A DNA stretch of 64,000 bases from Prochlorococcus marinus XMU1402 (GCF_017696205.1 NZ_JAAORD010000001.1:558001-622000); one strand, 5' to 3'; shown: positions 49,563-59,047, counted from the first letter of the stretch. Translations and numbers: made by a program. The notes: generated from the sequence alone by a model not told the origin.

Positions 49563-51545
49563 ATGGCATTAGATAAGAAAAATTCAATTAATAACATACT
49601 TGAAGAAAAGAGAATTTTCCCTCCATCAAAAAAATTTGCAGAAAACTCAAATATTAGTACTCAAGAAGAATTACTAAGTCTAAAAAAACAAGCAATAGAT
49701 AACCCGACTCAATTTTGGGAATCTTTTGCAAAATCCGAATTAGATTGGTTCGAGCCATTTCAAACTGTATTAGATAGCGATAATGCACCTTTTTTTAAGT
49801 GGTTTAAAGAAGGAAAAATCAATATTACATTTAATTGCTTAGATAGACATATTAAGAGAGGTCTTGGAGAGAAAACTGCACTGATATGGGAAGGTGAACC
49901 TGGAGATAACAAAAAATATACTTATAATGAACTCCTAAAAGAAGTATGCAAAGCAGCTAATGGATTAAAAGCGATTGGAGTAAAAAAAGGAGATTTGGTA
50001 TGTATATATATGCCAATGATACCTGAGGCAATGTTTGCGATGCTAGCTTGTGCCAGAATTGGGGCCCCGCATTCAGTTGTATTTGGGGGTTTTTCTTCAG
50101 AAGCTTTAAAAGATAGATTAATTGATGGAAATGCAAGATTTGTTATTACTGCGGATGGTGGTTTTAGAAAAGATAAGGTAATTGAGCTCAAGCAAGCAGT
50201 TGATACAGCAATTGAAAGTGGGGCACATAAAGTTGTTGAAAAAGTAATTGTTGTTCAAAGAACAAAAAAAAATATTTCTATGGTTGATGATAGAGATTTT
50301 TGGTGGCACGAATTATTTAAAGATCAAAAAGATGAGTGTGAACCTGAAATAATGAATAGCGAAGATAGACTTTTTATTCTTTATACCTCAGGCTCTACTG
50401 GAAAACCTAAAGGTGTAGTTCATACTACAGGGGGTTATAATCTTTGGTCCCATTTGACATTTAAATGGATTTTTGATTTAAAAGATGAAGATATTTACTG
50501 GTGTACTGCTGATGTTGGTTGGATTACTGGCCACAGTTATATAGTTTATGGGCCGTTATCTAATGGCGCTACGACCTTAATGTATGAGGGAGTTCCAAGG
50601 CCTTCGAATTTAGGTGCTTTTTGGGAAATTGTTCAGAAATATAAGGTTTCCATTTTTTATACCGCACCAACTGCGATAAGAGCATTTATGAAGTCTGGGC
50701 GCGAAATCCCTGATAATTTTAATTTGGAGAGTCTCAGGCTATTGGGTACTGTTGGAGAACCAATTAATCCTGAAGCTTGGATGTGGTATAGAGATGTTAT
50801 TGGTAAAAATAAATGTCCCATAGTTGATACTTGGTGGCAAACTGAAACTGGAGGCGTAATGATAAGCCCTCTGCCTGGAGTTGTTCCGACAAAGCCGGGA
50901 TCGGCTACTTTTCCACTTCCAGGAATCGAAGTCGAAATCGTCGATAAGAATGGAGATAAGGTTAAGGAGAACGATGGAGGCTATTTAATTATTAAGAAAC
51001 CATGGCCAGGAATGATGAGAACAATTCATGGAAACTCAGAGAGATATTTGGAGAGTTATTGGGAATATATTTCCTTTAAAGGAGAAAAAAATGTTTATTT
51101 TGCTGGAGATGGAGCACGCATTGATAAAGATGGATATATATGGATTATGGGAAGAGTTGATGATGTCATAAGTGTTTCAGGACATCGGTTAGGAACAATG
51201 GAAATAGAATCTGCTTTGGTAAGTCATAAATCAGTTGCAGAGTCTGCAGTCGTTGGTAGAAAAGATGATTTAAAAGGTGAAGTTATAGTTGCTTTTGTAT
51301 CTCTAGAAAAAGATGTAAACATTTCGTCAGAATTAGAAGAGAATTTAAAGAAACATGTTGTTAATGAAATTGGAATTATCGCAAAGCCTGAAAAAATTAT
51401 AATTTCTGACTCCCTTCCCAAAACACGTAGTGGAAAAATTATGAGACGAATTTTGAGATCTTTGGCTGCTGGAGAAAAAATTAGTGGTGATATAAGTACT
51501 CTTGAAGATAGTTCTGTTTTGGAAAAGCTGAAAGAATTATCCTAA
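49563..51545 (+). CDS. acsA: acetyl-CoA synthetase
   Basis: Acs activates acetate to acetyl-CoA through acetyl-AMP. The 660-residue adenylate-forming enzyme has the P-loop [38 protein letters not shown], the hinge and the C-terminal [13 protein letters not shown] with the acetyl-regulated Lys. The N-terminal 60 residues ([11 protein letters not shown]) are typical of the family. Its end overlaps the convergent DUF1350 gene by 4 bp. Confidence 0.96.
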   Translation: MALDKKNSINNILEEKRIFPPSKKFAENSNISTQEELLSLKKQAIDNPTQFWESFAKSELDWFEPFQTVLDSDNAPFFKWFKEGKINITFNCLDRHIKRGLGEKTALIWEGEPGDNKKYTYNELLKEVCKAANGLKAIGVKKGDLVCIYMPMIPEAMFAMLACARIGAPHSVVFGGFSSEALKDRLIDGNARFVITADGGFRKDKVIELKQAVDTAIESGAHKVVEKVIVVQRTKKNISMVDDRDFWWHELFKDQKDECEPEIMNSEDRLFILYTSGSTGKPKGVVHTTGGYNLWSHLTFKWIFDLKDEDIYWCTADVGWITGHSYIVYGPLSNGATTLMYEGVPRPSNLGAFWEIVQKYKVSIFYTAPTAIRAFMKSGREIPDNFNLESLRLLGTVGEPINPEAWMWYRDVIGKNKCPIVDTWWQTETGGVMISPLPGVVPTKPGSATFPLPGIEVEIVDKNGDKVKENDGGYLIIKKPWPGMMRTIHGNSERYLESYWEYISFKGEKNVYFAGDGARIDKDGYIWIMGRVDDVISVSGHRLGTMEIESALVSHKSVAESAVVGRKDDLKGEVIVAFVSLEKDVNISSELEENLKKHVVNEIGIIAKPEKIIISDSLPKTRSGKIMRRILRSLAAGEKISGDISTLEDSSVLEKLKELS

Positions 51546-52264
51546 TCAGATTCATCAATTAAATTGGAAATTTTTTTAATAGTATTTCTTTTGAATTCAT
51601 CATCAGCCCAGTCTCCCAAAAAATTTTCTCTTAGTCCTGCGCTTGCAATTATGGTGTGTGAACCTTTTAAAATTACCCCTTTAGAATTATCTTCTTTTCT
51701 TGCTTTCAGACAAGAAAATAATCTATCTGTTTGATCTAATTCGTCTGAGTTGAATTTAATTAGGAAGTTATTTTTTTGATGATATGTTTTTTCAATTAAT
51801 CGTAAAGTTCTTTCAGGGCTTGGACTGAATTCACTATTGAATTCTAATTTTTGAGAAATTTGTTTCAATAATGGAATTGATTTGTTAGCACTGAAGTTAT
51901 TAAAACTGATTGATATGAATTTTTCGCAATTTCTTCCACCATCAGGGGAAATTAGATGAAGTTTACAGCCTAGGCTATGACCAATTCTTATTGAAGGAAT
52001 TGATGCTCCTATTCTCTTGGATAAAGATATTCGGCAATTTTTAAAATCCCTCCATGCTTTAAGAGCAAGTTGTTGGTGATCAAATTGTGGAGTGTATTTA
52101 TATGCATGTACTGCATAGTTTTTATTAATTAAACTCTCTATGAATCTTCTATAAGTCAAATCTGGTTTAGAAGCTAGATAACTTCCACCAATAAATTCCA
52201 CAATTTTTTTAGGATTTGAAGGCCAATAACAAAAATTATTAAATTGATATTTTGTAAAAGTCAT
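51542..52264 (-). CDS. DUF1350 alpha/beta-hydrolase-like protein
   Basis: The 240-residue protein matches the cyanobacterial/plant DUF1350 family. It has [22 protein letters not shown] near the N terminus, then an alpha/beta-hydrolase-like nucleophile elbow [12 protein letters not shown] (Ser). [17 protein letters not shown] and [12 protein letters not shown] near the C terminus may carry a His. A complete Ser-His-Asp triad is not established from sequence alone. The substrate is unknown. It overlaps acs at the 3' end by 4 bp (tail to tail). Confidence 0.75.
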   Translation of the reverse strand: MTFTKYQFNNFCYWPSNPKKIVEFIGGSYLASKPDLTYRRFIESLINKNYAVHAYKYTPQFDHQQLALKAWRDFKNCRISLSKRIGASIPSIRIGHSLGCKLHLISPDGGRNCEKFISISFNNFSANKSIPLLKQISQKLEFNSEFSPSPERTLRLIEKTYHQKNNFLIKFNSDELDQTDRLFSCLKARKEDNSKGVILKGSHTIIASAGLRENFLGDWADDEFKRNTIKKISNLIDESD

Positions 52265-52379
52265 CTTTCATAAACTAAATGTTTTTAAAAGTATTCTCTA
52301 ACCATGTTTCTTAATTTATATTAATTTAAGAGAAATTTTTATTAAATGCGTCAAGATAAATGAAAGTGTTTTCAGCTAA

Positions 52380-53159
52380 TTGGAACTAATTAACAAAAAA
52401 GAATTAAATCAGTTAGATTTTCTTCAAGGCAATATTAATAGTAAACCATCTAAAAAAAGTGATACTAATCAAAATAAGAAAATTGAAAAAATTTTAATTC
52501 TTGATACTGAAACAACAGGTTTAGATGAAAATAAAGATGAAGTGATAGAGATAGGTTGTATTTTGTTTGATGTATCTTTTAAATGTGTACTATCACAGGT
52601 CTCATTTTTATTTCCAGTTAACAAGAACGAAGCCGAACATGTGAATGGTATTTCTGCAGAAGTTACTAATATTTCTCAACCATGGGAAGATGGATTGAAT
52701 TTCTTTTTAAAACTTGTTGACTGTTCGGATTTCATTGTCGCTCACAATGTAGAGTTCGATAAGAAATGGTTTGGTAAAGGGAGATTGCCTAAACTTAATA
52801 AAAAATGGATATGCAGTTTAGAGGACATTAATTGGTCTTTTCAAAAATCACTAAAGAATAGACCTTCAGTAACTGATCTAGCTTTATCTTTTTCAATACC
52901 AGTTTGGAATCTACATAGGGCTTTGTCTGACTGTTTTTATATATCGGAGGTCTTCAAAAAATGTGATAATTTAGAGGAAGTTTTACTTAAAGCTACTGAA
53001 CCACGGTTTTTATACAAGGCCTTAGTTAGTTACGAAGACAGATCTTTAGCTAAAAATGCTGGGTTTAGATGGAATAATCCTGTTCAAGGAGCTTGGGCAA
53101 GAAAATTAACTACTGATGAGGCAAAAAACCTTGGTTTTAGAGTAGAGATTTTGAATTAA
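52380..53159 (+). CDS. DEDDh 3'-5' exonuclease, DnaQ-like
   Basis: The 259-residue protein has an exonuclease domain (about 38-200) with LILDTETTGLDE (Asp-Glu), ADFIVAHNVEFDKKW with Asp, and HRALSDCFY giving the His and final Asp of DEDDh. This is the fold of the polymerase III epsilon proofreader, but the protein may act on RNA or DNA separately. A 55-residue C-terminal extension contains LAKNAGFRWNNPVQGAWARK, which looks like a small separate module. The start is TTG at 52380; no in-frame ATG is nearby. It is divergent from DUF1350. Confidence 0.78.
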   Translation: MELINKKELNQLDFLQGNINSKPSKKSDTNQNKKIEKILILDTETTGLDENKDEVIEIGCILFDVSFKCVLSQVSFLFPVNKNEAEHVNGISAEVTNISQPWEDGLNFFLKLVDCSDFIVAHNVEFDKKWFGKGRLPKLNKKWICSLEDINWSFQKSLKNRPSVTDLALSFSIPVWNLHRALSDCFYISEVFKKCDNLEEVLLKATEPRFLYKALVSYEDRSLAKNAGFRWNNPVQGAWARKLTTDEAKNLGFRVEILN

Positions 53160-53189
53160 TATTTAATGAATTTTTGTCAAAGAAAATAT

Positions 53190-53612
53190 TTAGTGCATTT
53201 TACAAGGCATCCATTTATTACCCATTTTATGAGCTCCAATACATCCATATTTTGAGGCAGCTTGTTCAGCTTCTTCTTTAGTTTTAAATAAATCTGACGT
53301 CATATTTTCCTTATTTGAATTTGAAAAATGTTTGGAATGATCATGGTGATTGTTTTGAGAATTAGGTGAGTACTCCCATATCCCCATAGTAGTAACTCCA
53401 GCAGAGATAATTCCCATCCCAACTACTGATAAATTCAGTATTCCCATTGCTACTGCACCAAAAGAGAATACACCCATTGGAACAACTCCAATACTTATAA
53501 CTCCCATTGGCACTATTCCTACTGAAACTATACCAAGGGGTGCTATTCCAAAAGCAATTTTTTTTGGTTTTGCACCGCAATGCAGATTCTCTTTATTTTT
53601 ATTAATTTCCAA
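53190..53612 (-). CDS. glycine-pentad repeat protein with DUF3721-like C terminus
   Basis: The 140-residue protein has an unusual middle. Residues 22-81 read as twelve five-residue units, eleven of which begin with Gly, most with a small or hydrophobic pattern such as GIVPM, GVISI and GVFSF. A His-rich linker (NNHHDHSKH) follows. The C-terminal 30 residues (LFKTKEEAEQAASKYGCIGA, then HKMGNKWMPCKMH) match the small DUF3721 domain of marine cyanobacteria. The pentads could form a beta-solenoid or membrane-inserting sheet; the Cys/His tail suggests metal binding. Function is unknown. It lies alone between an exonuclease gene and hisS. Confidence 0.65.
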   Translation of the reverse strand: MEINKNKENLHCGAKPKKIAFGIAPLGIVSVGIVPMGVISIGVVPMGVFSFGAVAMGILNLSVVGMGIISAGVTTMGIWEYSPNSQNNHHDHSKHFSNSNKENMTSDLFKTKEEAEQAASKYGCIGAHKMGNKWMPCKMH

Positions 53613-53710
53613 TAGTTTTACTAAATGTTAAATTAAAATTGTCCCACAAAACAACTAATTAAAGTTTAATTTCTACTTGAATTAAAAAATTTGAATTATT
53701 TTCTAGAACT

Positions 53711-54994
53711 TTGAATAACTTAAAAAATCTTAGAGGAACGGTAGATTTGCTGCCTGATCAATTAATAAAGTGGCAAAACGTTGAGAAAATTGTATTAGAG
53801 CAGCTTGCAAGAGCATCTATTAATGAAATAAGAACGCCAATACTCGAAATGACTGAATTATTTATAAGAGGAATTGGTGAAGGAACTGATGTTGTCAGTA
53901 AGGAAATGTATACATTTATAGATAGAGGGGAGAGATCCTGCACTCTTAGGCCTGAAGGAACCGCTTCAGTTGCTCGAGCGTTAATACAAAATGGAATGTT
54001 GTCTAAACATTCTCTTCAAAAACTCTGGTACATGGGGCCTATGTTTCGATATGAAAGACCTCAAGCAGGAAGGCAAAGACAGTTTCATCAGTTAGGTGTT
54101 GAGTTTGTTGGATACGATTCAGTTAGAAGTGATGTTGAAATTATTGCTTTAGCTTGGGATATCTTAGGCAAATTAGGAATAAAAGAACTTAATCTTGAAA
54201 TAAATACTTTGGGCGATCTTAATGATAGATTAAATTTTCAAAAATCCTTTTTAAAATGGCTAGAAATAAATAAAAATTCTCTAGATTTAGATTCTCAGAA
54301 AAGGATTACTAAAAATCCCTTAAGGATTTTGGACTCAAAGAATATTCAAACAAAAAAAGCTCTTGAAAATGCACCAAGATTATTTGATTTTTTGTCTGAA
54401 AAAAGTCATCACAGATATTTAGGCTTAAAAAAACAATTGGAGGTTTTAAAAATACCTTACGTGGAAAATTTTAATTTAGTAAGAGGTTTAGATTATTACA
54501 CCCATACTGCTTTTGAAATCACTAGTGGTGCTTTAGGTTCCCAAGCTACAGTTTGCGGGGGAGGAAGATACGATGATTTAATAAAACAAATGGGAGGGCC
54601 AAATACCCCGGCAATTGGATTTGCTATTGGTCTAGAAAGATTAATTCTACTAGCAGGAAAAGATCTTGAAGTTCCAAGAAATACTGATATTTATATTATT
54701 AATCAAGGCTTAATTGCTGAATCATTAGCTTTGGATTTATCCAGGAAATTAAGAAATTATGATTTGATAGTTGAGTTGGATTTAAGTGGAGCCTCATTTT
54801 CTAAACAATTTAAAAAGGCAAATAAAATAAATTCTAAAAGTATTATTGTAATTGGTGATGATGAGGCAGTTAAAGGTGAATTTATTATTAGGCTCTTTGA
54901 TCAATCATGTGATGGGAACGAAGAAGAGGTTATATCTTTTGAGAATGATATTGAATTGGAAAAATGGATAAATAACAATTTACTTGCAAAGTGA
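53711..54994 (+). CDS. hisS: histidyl-tRNA synthetase
   Basis: HisS charges tRNA-His. The 427-residue class II enzyme has [11 protein letters not shown], the motif 2 region [31 protein letters not shown], the histidine-binding [13 protein letters not shown] and motif 3 [13 protein letters not shown]. The C-terminal anticodon domain is complete. The start is TTG at 53711, right after an AT-rich spacer; no ATG fits. A small membrane protein gene overlaps its stop codon. Confidence 0.95.
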   Translation: MNNLKNLRGTVDLLPDQLIKWQNVEKIVLEQLARASINEIRTPILEMTELFIRGIGEGTDVVSKEMYTFIDRGERSCTLRPEGTASVARALIQNGMLSKHSLQKLWYMGPMFRYERPQAGRQRQFHQLGVEFVGYDSVRSDVEIIALAWDILGKLGIKELNLEINTLGDLNDRLNFQKSFLKWLEINKNSLDLDSQKRITKNPLRILDSKNIQTKKALENAPRLFDFLSEKSHHRYLGLKKQLEVLKIPYVENFNLVRGLDYYTHTAFEITSGALGSQATVCGGGRYDDLIKQMGGPNTPAIGFAIGLERLILLAGKDLEVPRNTDIYIINQGLIAESLALDLSRKLRNYDLIVELDLSGASFSKQFKKANKINSKSIIVIGDDEAVKGEFIIRLFDQSCDGNEEEVISFENDIELEKWINNNLLAK

Positions 54995-55284
54995 TGCTCT
55001 TAAAGTTTGCGATAATTTTTCTTTTTATATTTATTTTCTTTTATTTAAGGAATTTTCTTAAACTAAATAGAAAACAAAAAGTTTTGAATGCTAAAAAATT
55101 AACAACTTTCAATAAAAAGAATCTTAATAACTGGATGAATTTAACTAAAAAAGAGAGGTATAACTTATCTAAACGAGATTCTGTTAACTATATGGATAGA
55201 AGAAAACTTTTATTAGACGAAATTAGAACTGAATATATGAAAATATCTAGAAAAAATTCTGAGCGGAATATTAAGAAAAAATAA
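54994..55284 (+). CDS. small membrane-anchored basic protein, function unknown
   Basis: The 96-residue protein begins with one membrane helix (about 2-20, LLKFAIIFLFIFIFFYL) followed by a very basic, Lys/Asn-rich cytoplasmic part with NLTKKERYNLSKRDS. The ATG at 54994 shares its A with the hisS TGA; a GTG at 54991 is the alternative start. Coupling to hisS suggests cotranscription but not function. I do not recognise the family. Confidence 0.6.
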   Translation: MLLKFAIIFLFIFIFFYLRNFLKLNRKQKVLNAKKLTTFNKKNLNNWMNLTKKERYNLSKRDSVNYMDRRKLLLDEIRTEYMKISRKNSERNIKKK

Positions 55285-55286
55285 TT

Positions 55287-55586
55287 ATGGAAAATTACTG
55301 GACTTCTAATAAAACCATAAATGGATTGAGACATTTTGTTTTAGTAAATGAGACTAAAGAAAAAGGAAATATTAGTTTTTTAATGGTTTCTGTCCTTGAT
55401 TCTGAAATTAACCTAACAACTACATACGAAGAATTAATAAATAGTGGAAATTGGCACAAGGGTTGGATCAATCTTTCAAAGCATCAATCGATAACAGAAG
55501 AATACCTTAACTATAAATCCATAAATAAAGGAGAGGGTATCGATGAGATATTCATTAATGAAGATTCTTTATTTAATATTTCTTAA
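55287..55586 (+). CDS. conserved small soluble protein, function unknown
   Basis: The 99-residue protein has alternating strands and no membrane helix or signal. It opens with YWTSNKTINGLRHFVLVNE and contains INSGNWHKGWINL and an acidic C terminus. It follows the membrane protein gene by 2 bp and is probably in the hisS transcript. I can say only that base composition and spacing are those of a real gene here. Confidence 0.6.
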   Translation: MENYWTSNKTINGLRHFVLVNETKEKGNISFLMVSVLDSEINLTTTYEELINSGNWHKGWINLSKHQSITEEYLNYKSINKGEGIDEIFINEDSLFNIS

Positions 55587-55722
55587 CTTGATATAAATCT
55601 TTCAAATCTCTTTTCTTTGTAAATAAAAGGTTTTTTGTTACTTAATAATTATTTAAAAGTTTTACCCCTTTCAAAAAAATTAAATTAACGTTATCAAGGA
55701 TTAATAATATTTACTTAATTCA

Positions 55723-55956
55723 ATGTTAGGGGATATGTGGAGCTCATCTGAGTTGACCGCGGAAAAACTAGGAATAACTGAAATTAAACTTTCTTTTTTA
55801 CGTGAAAATGGAATACTCAAGCCAGGGATTCATTGGAAAAGCTCTCCACTCGGTCAGAAAAAACCTTGGAAACCCAAAGCTTTATACAATATAAAAATGT
55901 GCAGACAATTAATTAATAAATTTTATTCTGAAGAAAATTATAATAATGCAGCCTAA
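55723..55956 (+). CDS. small helix-turn-helix-like protein (MerR/excisionase-like)
   Basis: The 77-residue protein reads WSSSELTAEKLGITEIKLSF, which resembles the winged-helix start of MerR/excisionase-type DNA-binding proteins (a helix, a turn after LG, a recognition helix), then LRENGILKPGIHWKSSP and a Tyr/Asn-rich end. No dimerisation helix is seen, as in phage-derived Xis-like proteins. An ATG at 55735 is an alternative start. It stands alone with about 135 bp upstream; DNA binding is inferred, not shown. Confidence 0.55.
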   Translation: MLGDMWSSSELTAEKLGITEIKLSFLRENGILKPGIHWKSSPLGQKKPWKPKALYNIKMCRQLINKFYSEENYNNAA

Positions 55957-55999
55957 AAACTAATATTTTTTGATTAACTTGGAAAAGAATTTTAAATTT

Positions 56000-56176
56000 T
56001 TATTCTATTAGGTTCTCATCCTTACACTCAATAAGAGTGTTTTGTAAAGTTGGATATAAGTTAATCATATTTATATATTGTTTTGATTTTCTGTAAGATT
56101 TTGCAGCCTTTTTGTAATGAACTTCAGATTTCATTTCTAGTGAAAATTTTCTAGAAGACTCTTGAGAAGTAGTCAT
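56000..56176 (-). CDS. small ORF, 58 residues, basic helical protein of unknown function
   Basis: A minus-strand ORF from the ATG at 56176 to the stop at 56000-56002 gives 58 residues starting MTTSQESSRKFSLEMKSEV. It is rich in Lys, Ser and Tyr with a helical repeat AAKSYRKSKQYINM. It fills a gap between the HTH-like gene and the pcbA control region. Its coding character is plausible, but I have no homologue to support it, so it may be spurious. Confidence 0.4.
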   Translation of the reverse strand: MTTSQESSRKFSLEMKSEVHYKKAAKSYRKSKQYINMINLYPTLQNTLIECKDENLIE

Positions 56177-56418
56177 AATAATAGATGTCTTATCTCCTAT
56201 TTAATAAATGTTTGAGAATGAGGCAATAAAAAGGATGGTTTAATGAAACAAAACATCGTTTAATGTCAGCAAAATGAAATTTATTAAAATAATTTGAATT
56301 GGAAAATAATGGTTTATTTTATGAAACTTATATCTCTGAGAATAATTTTTCTTCATTAAATCTACCTTCTTTGCTCTTGGATTTCCTTATGAAGATTTTT
56401 TGTTTGGTAATTACTAGG

Positions 56419-56436
56419 ATTACTAACCTTTACAAT
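56419..56436 (+). promoter_or_regulatory. HLR1-like RpaB binding site upstream of pcbA
   Basis: ATTACTAACCTTTACAAT fits the high-light regulatory element (G/T)TTACA(T/A)(T/A)NN(G/T)TTACA(T/A)(T/A) at 14 of 16 defined positions; the mismatches are the first base and one A in the left half. A third TTAC occurs 9 bp upstream. If the -10 is TATAAA at 56466, the element sits near -59 to -42, an activating position for the response regulator RpaB. Confidence 0.5.
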
Positions 56437-56465
56437 TTTGTTATTAATTCAACTGTTTGGTGAAA

Positions 56466-56471
56466 TATAAA
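56466..56471 (+). promoter_or_regulatory. candidate pcbA -10 box
   Basis: TATAAA at 56466-56471 is the best -10 candidate in the 100 bp before the pcbA ATG, and would put the start of transcription about 30 bases upstream of the coding region. No good -35 hexamer is seen at the right distance, consistent with an activator-dependent promoter. Confidence 0.4.
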
Positions 56472-56506
56472 GTATTCTCGAAACGTTTAAGCTAATCAAT
56501 TCCTAA

Positions 56507-57565
56507 ATGCAAACCTATGGAAATCCAGATACTACCTATGGATGGTGGGCTGGTAATTCAGGTGTAGCGAATCGCTCAGGAAAATTCATTGCTGCTCATG
56601 TAGCTCATGCAGGATTAATTGTTTTCTGGGCGGGTGCATTCACCCTTTTTGAACTTTCACGATTTGACCCAAGCGTCCCAATGGGGCATCAACCTCTAAT
56701 CGTTCTTCCTCATTTAGCAACTCTTGGAATAGGGTTCGATGCTAATGGTGTAGCTATGGGAGATACTAAACCTGTTCTTGCGATAGCAATAGTTCACTTA
56801 GTCTCTTCTATGGTTTTAGCAGCTGGGGGACTTTTACATTCTTTACTTCTTCCTGGAAATCTTGAAGATTCTGATGTGGCAAGAGCCAGAAAATTCAATA
56901 TTGAATGGGATAATCCAGACAAATTGACATTTATTCTTGGTCACCATCTAATTATTCTTGGTTTCGCAGTTATTGCTTTTGTCGAATGGGCAAGAGTGCA
57001 TGGAATTTATGATCCAGCTATTGGTTCTGTAAGACAGGTTGAGTATGAATTAAATTTGGCCAAAATTTGGAATCATCAGACAGACTTTTTGACTATTGAT
57101 AGTTTAGAAGAAGTAATGGGAGGTCATGCTTTCCTTGCTTTCGTTGAGATCACTGGTGGAGCTTGGCATATTGCTACTAAGCAAGTTGGTGAATATACCA
57201 AATTCAAAGGTAAAGGTCTTCTATCTGCAGAAGCTGTTCTTTCATGGTCATTAGCTGGAATAGGCTGGATGGCTATTATTGCAGCCTTCTGGAGTGCAGC
57301 TAACACAACAGTTTATCCAACTGAATTCTTTGGTGAACCACTTGAATTGAAATTTAGTATTTCTCCTTATTGGGTAGATACTGTTGATCTTCCTGATGGT
57401 GAGTACACTTCAAGAGCGTGGTTAGCTAATGTTCATTACTATTTCGGATTCTTCTTTATTCAAGGCCATCTATGGCACGCTTTAAGAGCACTAGGCTTTG
57501 ACTTCAAGAGAGTTACAAATGCTATCAGTAATATTGATAGTGCAACAGTTACTCTTAAAGATTAA
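56507..57565 (+). CDS. pcbA: Pcb divinyl-chlorophyll a/b-binding antenna protein
   Basis: This is the main light-harvesting protein of Prochlorococcus, a six-helix CP43/IsiA relative that surrounds the photosystems. The 352-residue protein begins with [20 protein letters not shown]. Helix-borne His such as [44 protein letters not shown] and [20 protein letters not shown] are likely chlorophyll ligands. It lacks the long lumenal loop of true CP43, as Pcb proteins do. It is followed by a clear terminator at 57591-57619. Confidence 0.95.
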   Translation: MQTYGNPDTTYGWWAGNSGVANRSGKFIAAHVAHAGLIVFWAGAFTLFELSRFDPSVPMGHQPLIVLPHLATLGIGFDANGVAMGDTKPVLAIAIVHLVSSMVLAAGGLLHSLLLPGNLEDSDVARARKFNIEWDNPDKLTFILGHHLIILGFAVIAFVEWARVHGIYDPAIGSVRQVEYELNLAKIWNHQTDFLTIDSLEEVMGGHAFLAFVEITGGAWHIATKQVGEYTKFKGKGLLSAEAVLSWSLAGIGWMAIIAAFWSAANTTVYPTEFFGEPLELKFSISPYWVDTVDLPDGEYTSRAWLANVHYYFGFFFIQGHLWHALRALGFDFKRVTNAISNIDSATVTLKD

Positions 57566-57590
57566 TTCTTAAATTTAATTATTTATATCT

Positions 57591-57619
57591 AAAGGCTCCT
57601 CTTACAGGAGCCTTTTTTA
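57591..57619 (+). terminator. rho-independent terminator of pcbA
   Basis: AGGCTCCT (57593-57600) pairs perfectly with AGGAGCCT (57606-57613) around a CTTAC loop, followed by a T tract. The preceding A-rich stretch gives a bidirectional look. This is the strongest terminator-like hairpin in the window and lies 25 bp after the pcbA stop. Confidence 0.9.
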
Positions 57620-57658
57620 TTTGAAAAAAATTGTTTATTAATTTAGATTAAGAACTAT

Positions 57659-59047
57659 ATGTTTTTGAAATCATTGAATATTTTTTCTTTACAGAATAAA
57701 GATATTTTTTCAAATTCTTTTTTAATAAGTTTTTTTGGATTGTTAATAATATTTTTTTTGTTGATTTTTGGGAGAAAATTTAAATTAGCTGTACAACTTG
57801 AGAGGTTTGGCTTACCGATAGCAGTTATATCGGGAATTTTAGGTATATCTATAGGCCCATTTGGAGCGATACACTTTTTGCCAAAAGAAACAATCAATGT
57901 TTGGAGTAATTTTCCTACTCCTCTTTTATCATTAGTCTTCGCAACTTTAATGATGGGAAGACCCATTCCGAATATAAATGGTTTAGTTAAACCAATTTTT
58001 AATCAATTTCTATTAGCTCTTTCCCTAGGTTTTGGACAGTTTTTTGTTGGCGGATTAGTTGTTAGATATTTTCTACCTCAATCTATGGATATAAATCCTC
58101 TAATGGGATGTTTAATAGAGGTCGGTTTTGAGGGCGGTCATGGCGCTGCATCAATAATTGGCGAAAGTTTTAATAAACTAGGTTTCCCGAATGGTTTAGA
58201 TCTTGGTTTGGCTATGGCAACTATGGGTCTTTTATCCTCTTCGATATTGGGTAGTATATTTATTTTTCTTGGTAGAACTTTAGGTCTTTCAGATACTGAG
58301 GAAATTGTTGTACAAAATGATAATCCAAAGGAAAAAAATAAGATAGGGATTTTTGCAGATTTAAGAATTTTTATAATAAATCTTGGATTCGCTGGATTGG
58401 CAATTTCTTTTGGTGTTTTACTCCTTAAAGTTTTAAGGTATATTTCAAGTTCTTTTGGTGATTTTTCGAAGGAAATTATTTTTTCACTGCCAGTATTCCC
58501 TTTTATCCTTATAGGCTCGCTCCTTATTAGATATATTTTAGAGAAAACCAGAAATACAGAATTTATTTCAAATATTCTGCAAAGGGAGATTGGTATTTTA
58601 TCCACAGATTTATTGATTTTTACAGCTATGGCGAGTTTGGATATTGCAGTTGTTTTTGATAATTGGATACTTATTTTAGTTTTTACTATTTTTGGTTTAT
58701 TTTGGAATTTAATCTGCATTGCTTATTTTGCATACTTTATTTTTGATGATTATTGGTTTGAAAAAAGCTTGATAGAGTTTGGAAATTCTACAGGTGTAGT
58801 AGCTTCTGGGTTACTTCTTTTAAGGCTTGCAGATCCTAAAAATATTTCTAAGACTTTACCAATTTTTACGTCAAAACAGCTTTTCGCTCAGTTAATTCTT
58901 TCTGGGGGACTATTTACAGTTCTTGCACCATTAATGATTTCTACAATTGGGTTAAATTATTGGACAGAAATTTGTGCCCTAATTACATTCGCAATTCTTT
59001 TTATTGCATTGATTTTTAATAAAGTAGAGATGAAAAAGTTTCAATAA
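57659..59047 (+). CDS. gltS: GltS-type sodium/glutamate symporter
   Basis: The 462-residue protein has about 11-12 membrane helices and the GltS-family signature VGFEGGHGAASIIGESF (the reentrant loop with GGHG), repeated in weaker form as IEFGNSTGVVASGLLLLRL in the second half, the inverted-repeat mark of this superfamily. The loop between the halves (about 215-235) is charged. The substrate is probably a dicarboxylate or glutamate with Na+, but is not proven. The start is ATG at 57659, after the pcbA terminator. Confidence 0.8.
   Translation: MFLKSLNIFSLQNKDIFSNSFLISFFGLLIIFFLLIFGRKFKLAVQLERFGLPIAVISGILGISIGPFGAIHFLPKETINVWSNFPTPLLSLVFATLMMGRPIPNINGLVKPIFNQFLLALSLGFGQFFVGGLVVRYFLPQSMDINPLMGCLIEVGFEGGHGAASIIGESFNKLGFPNGLDLGLAMATMGLLSSSILGSIFIFLGRTLGLSDTEEIVVQNDNPKEKNKIGIFADLRIFIINLGFAGLAISFGVLLLKVLRYISSSFGDFSKEIIFSLPVFPFILIGSLLIRYILEKTRNTEFISNILQREIGILSTDLLIFTAMASLDIAVVFDNWILILVFTIFGLFWNLICIAYFAYFIFDDYWFEKSLIEFGNSTGVVASGLLLLRLADPKNISKTLPIFTSKQLFAQLILSGGLFTVLAPLMISTIGLNYWTEICALITFAILFIALIFNKVEMKKFQ

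Larger units (their letters stand above)
56177..56506. other. 330-bp non-coding pcbA upstream region
   Basis: This AT-rich region carries no ORF of useful length. It contains two GTTTAATG direct repeats exactly 20 bp apart (56238-56245 and 56258-56265), a tandem ATTACTA pair (56410-56416 and 56419-56425), an HLR1-like element at 56419-56436 and a possible -10 (TATAAA, 56466-56471). It is long for this compact genome, which fits complex control of an abundant antenna protein. Confidence 0.7.

Noticed and set aside
53362-53580. A Ser/Trp/Tyr-rich 72-residue frame on the minus strand
   Set aside because: It is a shifted-frame reading of the pentad repeat gene; the repeating Ser-Asn-Gly pattern is an echo of that repeat.
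58138-58719. A 193-residue open frame on the minus strand inside the gltS-like gene
   Set aside because: It is fully antisense to a clear membrane carrier gene, is rich in Lys and Ile as expected of a complementary reading of hydrophobic codons, and shows no family motif.
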